Shown one piece after another: positions 59,770 through 64,000 of a stretch of 64,000 bases of DNA (position 1 is the first letter of the stretch; every line of letters starts with the position of its first letter). The stretch is from NCBI RefSeq assembly GCF_037975245.1, contig NC_092563.1, positions 5,829,501 through 5,893,500 on the forward strand, in the 5' to 3' direction. The DNA is from Apostichopus japonicus. Taxonomy: Eukaryota; Echinodermata; Holothuroidea; Aspidochirotida; Stichopodidae. Below the pieces are notes generated by a model. It saw nothing but the letters and a program-made list of their open reading frames with translations. It made no database searches and was not told the origin of the DNA. The translations under genes were made by a program, and so were the position numbers.

Positions 59770-62537
59770 GTGTTACAATAACAACAAATAACTGGAACAA
59801 AAATCGCTCGCAGAGTTCATGGGGGTGATTTGAGACTTTCTACTGTACAGTATTTGTGAAACTGTTTAGTTCAGTTATTAATGGAAAACGTATAGTCATT
59901 CCACCAGTCATGTGGAAATTTGTCAGTGATGGGTTCCGTAGGACATCAACATCAAACACATCAGAAAATTTGAATCAATAAGATATTTTAACACAGATGT
60001 CAAGATGTTTTTTAAAAGGGATGTTGGAAAGTCCTACAACAGTGCAATAACCTGGGTTTACTGAGCAATTAGTATCATTTCACTGTTGACTTGAAATTGT
60101 GATCATTTTACAGTATTACAGGATTTATGCAAATTTATCCAAAATATTGTAAAATACCTCACTTATCAGTAGTTGAGGAGAACAACACAGGAAGGGAAGG
60201 AAGGGATGGGGTAGGGGGACCATGTCTGCTTTCTCTATACAGGTGGTTGACAAACATGCATGGTGTGACATTACAATAGGTGTTCTGTACTGTACCTACA
60301 GAGTGCACTATGCTCAAAAGTTACCAACTGGTTTATGTAACAGTGCAACATCTTGGAACCTAAAACTGTCTGAACTTGGATCCCTTGCTGTAAGGAATTA
60401 CTGGACACGATGAGATTATCGTATATACTTGAAAGAAGATTTGTTGCCTACATTTAAACTTTTTTTTAATCTTGCCAAATAAACATACCTCATGTAATTA
60501 AATGTCCATTACATTGACCACTACACATACCCACATAGTAGGCATATCACCAACAAAAAAAAACCCGAAAAAAAACAGCCCTTTTCATGATAACCAACCC
60601 TTCATGCCCATTCCAGAGCTGTAACCGATATAAACCAACGTTAAAGATTACAGTTTTCTGATTTTACCGAGAGAGTCAACATACCTCATGCAGCAAGGTG
60701 CTAAGCTTTCGTAGCATGAGTCTCATGGCTGAGAGTTCTCTCACCATACTGTTGTATACCACTGCATCAATCACCACACAGCTGTCCTTCTCCACTGCAT
60801 TTAATTTGCCTCTCATGGAAGATGAGGAGAGAATTGATGAGCTGTTGGGCAGGGAGGATAGAAATAGAACATATGTGACTTTAAATCATGAATCTGAGCT
60901 ATAAAAACAAATGAATGTTCTGTACTGCAACATGTGAATAATGAGTTGGACTATAAATGCTGATAATTCACACCATAAAAGTCATTTTCTGCTTTCAAAT
61001 CAAGAAAAAACATTAATAACAAAAACAAATAAAACGGAATGATAAATTTCACGACACTGAAAATCCTGTACACCATAAATTCTTGTATTAAGTTGCATAT
61101 CATGAGTGAGTTAAAAAAAATATTTGATACATTTTATGCAGAAAACTCTGTGTCCCACGAACTTAACACATTGATCTTTTTTTTCTCTTCTGAAATGCCT
61201 TATTTCAGCCTTTCTTTGTAGAATATTATAAAAGGAATAAATAAGCCTAGGTAAAGAGACTAAGAGTAAGAGATTACATTTCTCTGTGCCTTTTAACAGT
61301 AGGACATGCTACTGTCACCACTATACTATGACCAATTCTAGGTTAAATATTACAGCTTTAAATTAATATTAGCTATGATCCATCATGCTATGCATAATTT
61401 ACAGAATAAGTACTCTAGATGCCACTTGTAAAACCCAGACAGTACATTCATGAGCAGACTGTGCAGTACACACAACTCAACAACTTAAAAACCATATGGA
61501 AGGAAAGGAAATCTGGGTGTTTTACAGTAAAATCAGGGATTCCTTTTATAGTGTTTGGATATTGTGTAGTGCAGAGCTCTCCAAAGGCTCAGAATTTTGT
61601 CTCTGATTATAACCTTTATAACTGCTAAAGAAAATTGTTCATTTTGCATAACATTTTGCGATGCGATATACTGGATAAATTATCGCCTGAAAATGTATGT
61701 TAGAAGTTTGTTAAACTGCACGCTTTAACTATACTGTGACTCTATACATATAATGCAGCACATTGTGTGTGGGGGAAAAATTAACTTCACGTGCGAGGCT
61801 TCAATGTAATCAGGCATGGGTTAAGTGTAGTAACGTAATTATGTTTTTTGCAATGCTATGGTGATACAAGGCCAACATTAAAACATGAGAAATGTAGGGA
61901 ATACATCATCACATGCAACACTTTCAGTTTTAAATCATTGCTCTAGAGAAGATAAACAGTATTGTACACGATAGTCCTTCTAAGTAGCTGTTTATAATGC
62001 ATCTTGCATTATATATTACAAAACCACTTAGGAGAAGAACAGGCACTGTGCTATTGTTATTTGTAGGAAGATTATAGTTAGGACTAAATGTTATACAGAA
62101 GTACTCAGACTTCATCAGTTGTAATTTCACATCATCAAGCTTAAAAAGAGCCACAGAGACTTCACCTTTACAGACATACAGTAGATCTCAGTATGGTTAT
62201 GAAGATATGCGCAATACTGTACTTGATTGTACATCTGTGTTTGCATAGTCCTGTAACATTTACTTCATGCATGGTGTGTATAGAAATGTACACTCCAGGA
62301 AAGTCTATTGTTAAATTATTGGGTACAAGGCCTGCTGTGTACTGTAAAAGCGTGTTACAAGAAAGATTGTGAATCCATATTATTGTACAAAGTGCACAAC
62401 ATGTACAAACTTGTAATTGTAATTTAACAAATATGAAAGGGTCTAGGCAAGGTGTCCAATTTTGTGTATACATGCCATACTTACTGTAGCAGTGTTGACA
62501 GCTCTGATTCTGTATATTTAGATCTCTTGTTCAAAAA
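35429..62537 (-). CDS. partial multi-exon gene, likely microtubule-associated
   Basis: Supported exons in transcript order are 62485-62537, 60685-60841, 57975-58070, 56386-56472, 54988-55065 and 35429-36832, with two weaker ones at 59454-59504 and 51802-51852. The phases agree: the first exon ends with two bases of a codon completed by the second, and all later joins are phase 0. The N-terminal part seen is helical (a stretch with MVRELSAMRLMLRKL resembles a coiled coil or amphipathic helix). It is followed by Ser/Thr/Pro/Lys-rich linkers and the long acidic-then-basic terminal exon with SRLP motifs. Small phase-0 exons invite alternative splicing of linkers. The 5' end and promoter are beyond 64000. 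Confidence 0.75.
37093..37305. mobile_element. TIR miniature element with ~70-bp arms
   Basis: TATAGGTGAGAATTAGTTGA and its continuation (GAGAC..GTGGAACACTAGT, then GTTACTCAGAG) recur inverted at the right end. The arms differ at several sites. The element is embedded in TA-rich microsatellite sequence on both sides, consistent with TA-target insertion, but the flanks are too repetitive to define a duplication. A solo arm of the same family is at about 12877-12960. Confidence 0.75.
39259..39853. repeat. 32-bp minisatellite, about 18 copies
   Basis: The unit AGGCCAGTGTGGTACGTGGG plus CACAACTTTAAG repeats with a 32-bp period, with variation at the GTACGTGG/GTACCTGG/GTATGTGG position. A few units carry an insertion (GTGGTTATGGTAC). 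It is intronic. Confidence 0.95.
41445..41870. repeat. dispersed repeat fragment
   Basis: TTTGTATAGCACTTTTATCC, AAGTGCTGTGGG, TATTCCAGAGCACCTGCTC and GAAGTAGATTGGAGCTGA occur in an order I associate with a widespread repeat of marine animals. No ends or duplications are visible. Family not named. Confidence 0.35.
44568..45090. repeat. short tandem repeat split by a transposon
   Basis: The unit GTGATGTTTTTGGATC, GTGTGGACATAGTA, GGTACA occurs once before the hAT-type element (44568-44609) and about twice after it (45018-45090). The element inserted within this array. Confidence 0.65.
44610..45008 (+). mobile_element. hAT-type miniature element, complete copy
   Basis: 399 bp with inverted ends CAGTGGCGGAGCG and the mirror of CAGTGGCGGAGCTAGGGG, flanked by the perfect 8-bp direct repeat GGTACAAG (44602-44609 and 45009-45016). 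The shared core lies at about 44855-44945 (GGAAAGGGTCATTTCTGGC ... GTGGTGGCGCTCCACTTAGG). Complete sister of the truncated copy at 7879-8222. Confidence 0.92.
46385..46810. repeat. diverged duplication and 26-bp repeats
   Basis: The segment near 46390-46480 (CACTCAAATCTATCATGATAT ... GAAGGGGGG) recurs near 46735-46815. Between them ATTATGCAGGTTCAACCAGA repeats about three times (46605-46690). Confidence 0.6.
50690..50850 (-). mobile_element. possible SINE fragment
   Basis: On the minus strand AGGTCGGCAGTTCAAATCC resembles a tRNA B box and 3' flank, followed by AGCCCCTGGGCCGACG. No convincing A box is seen, so it may be an old SINE or another repeat. Confidence 0.3.
51802..51852 (-). CDS. weak candidate exon of the microtubule-associated gene
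   Basis: CATCAAAAG acceptor and GGAAGA|GTAAGG donor enclose 17 codons in phase 0 (VPRSATEPTASSANVGR), matching the Ser/Thr/Pro style of neighbouring exons. The acceptor lacks a pyrimidine tract, and other frames are also open. Confidence 0.35.
53970..54350. repeat. 95-bp tandem repeat, four copies
   Basis: Units start at about 53970, 54064, 54159 and 54255, with ATGGAGATATGTTATGACAA near the start and ACTGGTCGGTC..CTTT and CACTACACTACA near the end. Copies are over 90% alike, implying recent expansion. Confidence 0.95.
54988..55065 (-). CDS. exon of the microtubule-associated gene
   Basis: An acceptor (CTATAG) and a strong donor (AAG|GTAGGT) enclose 26 phase-0 codons, basic and Ser/Pro-rich (start ELVKPSRLATPTSKLTKP). 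It reads like the Ser/Lys/Pro-rich basic parts of the terminal exon. Confidence 0.7.
55160..55690. repeat. ~180-bp tandem repeat, three diverged copies
   Basis: GAGAACAATGGTTGAAGCAT, GGGAACGATAGTTGACGCAG and GAAACGATAGTTGAAGCACA mark the three copies (near 55180, 55350 and 55538). Each is followed by ACAGAGCTTGGAA-like and AACTATGAAGTCATAG-like segments. Intronic. Confidence 0.85.
56386..56472 (-). CDS. exon of the microtubule-associated gene
   Basis: Acceptor TTACTTCTCAG and donor AGG|GTAATA enclose 29 phase-0 codons (start NSSSVSVASVQCNIHPEKL). Polar, with two cysteines. Confidence 0.6.
57975..58070 (-). CDS. exon of the microtubule-associated gene
   Basis: Acceptor CTTCTTCTCAG and donor ATG|GTAAGA enclose 32 phase-0 codons (start EKVVKTRSSEVQCDP, end DSQTEISELM). 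Both splice sites are good. Confidence 0.75.
58071..60684 (-). other. intronic stretch
   Basis: Contains G-runs near 58338 and 58842, an A-run near 58423, a TA microsatellite near 59729-59770 and the weak exon at 59454-59504. Nothing else is supported. Confidence 0.4.
59454..59504 (-). CDS. weak candidate exon of the microtubule-associated gene
   Basis: GAAAGATAG acceptor and GAT|GTGGGT donor enclose 17 phase-0 codons (QYVVQRTQVQTEGRIQD). Joining it between the helical exon at 60685 and the exon at 57975 keeps the frame and continues a charged helical pattern. The pyrimidine tract is poor. Confidence 0.35.
60685..60841 (-). CDS. helical exon of the microtubule-associated gene
   Basis: Acceptor CCCTGCCCAACAG and donor CATGAG|GTATGT enclose one base completing a His codon, then 52 codons. 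A Ser-rich start is followed by a long amphipathic helix (VVIDAVVYNSMVREL, then MRLMLRKLSTLLHE), likely a coiled-coil or docking helix. Both the splice sites and the phase fit with 62485-62537. Confidence 0.8.
62485..62537 (-). CDS. exon of the microtubule-associated gene
   Basis: The donor CA|GTAAGT is near-consensus. The likely acceptor is TATATATACAG. It encodes 17 codons (FLNKRSKYTESELSTLL) plus two bases that the next exon completes to His. The acceptor lacks a clear pyrimidine tract, so the 5' boundary is less certain than the 3' one. Confidence 0.6.
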
Positions 62538-63720
62538 CTGTATATATACCGTACATGTTTCAATTGTACAACTGTAAAGTCTGTAATACAATCTGCCATT
62601 TTGCATAGGATCTGCTATGTGATACTGGATAATTTGTTCCCTGGTAGGTTGTAAAATAAAAGTCCTGTTTCTCCAACAAATTATGAAAGTCTAAACACTT
62701 TACTGTTGTTACAATTTAGAAGGAGGATGGGACTGAATTGTTTACCGGTATTAAATATATGCACAGTATATAAAAGCGCTGTAGATCACAATGGGTGGAC
62801 ACCCGATTGGGTGGATCTTGACATAAGAACGAATAAAACTTCCCGGAGCTTTCCAGAAAATTTGGTCAGTTTTGGAAGAGAAAAGAAGTGGGTATTGAAC
62901 CTGAAGTCAGGGGGGGGGGGGTGGGGGGCACATTGCTAATACAAACTTTTGTAGGCTACTGTAGGTTATATTGAGTGCAGAATGGAGACAAGCATTGTAA
63001 TAAAGGATTGGAGTAAAAATCAACCATAATGTATATATGTACACGTATACTTAATAATACAGAAATATAGTCTGCAGAATATATGTGTACAGTAGTAATG
63101 TAAACCTGTACATGTGCAGTATAAAGGAATCTCTAAAGAATTGATCAAATTGCTTTATTAAACTCATCCAGACTGACTTATCAATCGCTCTTTGTAACAG
63201 TTCTGTACTTTACTGCAGGTGAATCAAACAAATTTAAAAGAATATTTACTGTGTCAATTTTTGTGCAATTTACGGTTTTTACAGTTACAGTATTACACAT
63301 CGTTTACTGTATAAATAGATCTAGGGATATGAGCACAGTATTATTCTGAAATTAACATTTTTTAAACAGGTTACTGTAATAATAATTGAATTAAATAGCA
63401 AATTTACTTGAACAGTTATAATCTTTAAGTCTAGAAATAAAATGTCCCCCAAAAGAATAAAAGGTCATGCTGAAGTCAGTCTATGTCAGTGACTCAATGA
63501 TTTCATGCAGCATCGTATCAAATATCAATATTGTACATGTACAGTTTTTTTGGTTTTTTTTGTGTGCAAAGTTACTGTCTTCTTATCACATTGTGTTTTA
63601 ATTCTTAATTTGACATGATTGTGTGACAACAATGGTAGCAGCATAAAGTTACTACCATACACTATAGTACAATATGTAATGCCAGCCTACTGTAAATACT
63701 ATATATCCTTAGCAGTACGT
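62538..63720. other. no exon recognised
   Basis: AT-rich, with a G-run near 62911 and many TGTACAGTA-like motifs. Presumably intron of the minus-strand gene; the open frame at 62706-62939 has no support. Confidence 0.35.
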
Positions 63721-64000
63721 AACACTGTACTGTATGCTAAATTAACACTGTAGCACAGGCTTAATTAACACTATAGCACAGGCTAAACTAACACTATAGC
63801 ACAGACTAAATTAACACTGTAGCACAGGCTAAATTAACACCATAGCACAGGCTAAATTAGCACTGTAGCACAGGCTAAATTAACACTGTAGCACAGGCTA
63901 AATTATAACTGTAGCATGGGTAAATTAACACTGTAGCACAGGCTAAATTAACACTGTAGCACAGACTAAATTATAACTGTAACATGGGTAAATTAACACT
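63721..64000. repeat. 23-bp minisatellite continuing past the window
   Basis: About twelve units of ACACTGTAGCACAGGCTAAA plus TTA, with variants such as ATAACTGTAGCATGGGTAAA. The array reaches the last base of the window. Confidence 0.92.

Overview
This window is animal nuclear DNA. It is AT-rich, its genes are split by long introns, and it carries microsatellites, minisatellites, C/G homopolymer runs and many small terminal-inverted-repeat (TIR) elements. No bacterial-style operon is present. The repeat style (AGGCCTA and TGTACAGTAC motifs, hAT-type miniature elements, a LINE reverse-transcriptase remnant) suggests a marine invertebrate, possibly an echinoderm. That assignment is inference only.

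Region 1-13 kb has no confident host gene, only one possible 3' exon at 2042-2191. It is rich in repeats: a 131-bp duplication, a 180-bp direct repeat, a decayed LINE 3' end, and a cluster of miniature TIR elements. Several of these have exact 8-bp target-site duplications.

Region 13.07-20.95 kb is the striking part. A 7,550-bp element (13232-20781) consists of two near-identical 2,908-bp inverted arms around a 1,734-bp spacer, bounded by a perfect 6-bp direct repeat (TTCGTC). Each arm holds, from outside in: a 30-bp minisatellite, a C2H2 zinc-finger gene with an acidic tail, a 142-bp tandem repeat, and a sequence starting with the 5' domain of U2 snRNA. In the right arm the U2-headed unit lies between exact 19-bp direct repeats, like a retroposon. 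The spacer holds a second, 98-bp inverted repeat around a third, diverged copy of an arm segment. The 6-bp duplication and 5'-AG terminus fit a non-autonomous Polinton/Maverick-like element. No polymerase, integrase or capsid gene is present. The element sits inside what looks like an older hAT-type element.

Region 21-35 kb contains one complete minus-strand gene of four exons (25423-28390). It predicts a 189-residue single-pass membrane protein with Sel1-like repeats. Its introns hold two inverted tRNA-like SINE copies and a degenerate hammerhead-like motif.

Region 35.4-64 kb is mostly the 3' part of one minus-strand gene. It has a 1,404-bp terminal exon (35429-36832) and several short, mostly phase-0 exons up to 62537. 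The predicted protein is rich in Ser, Lys and Pro, acidic near the start of the terminal exon, and has SRLP motifs at its C-terminus, suggesting a microtubule or cytoskeletal factor. Its 5' end is beyond the window. The introns carry minisatellites and another hAT-type miniature element.
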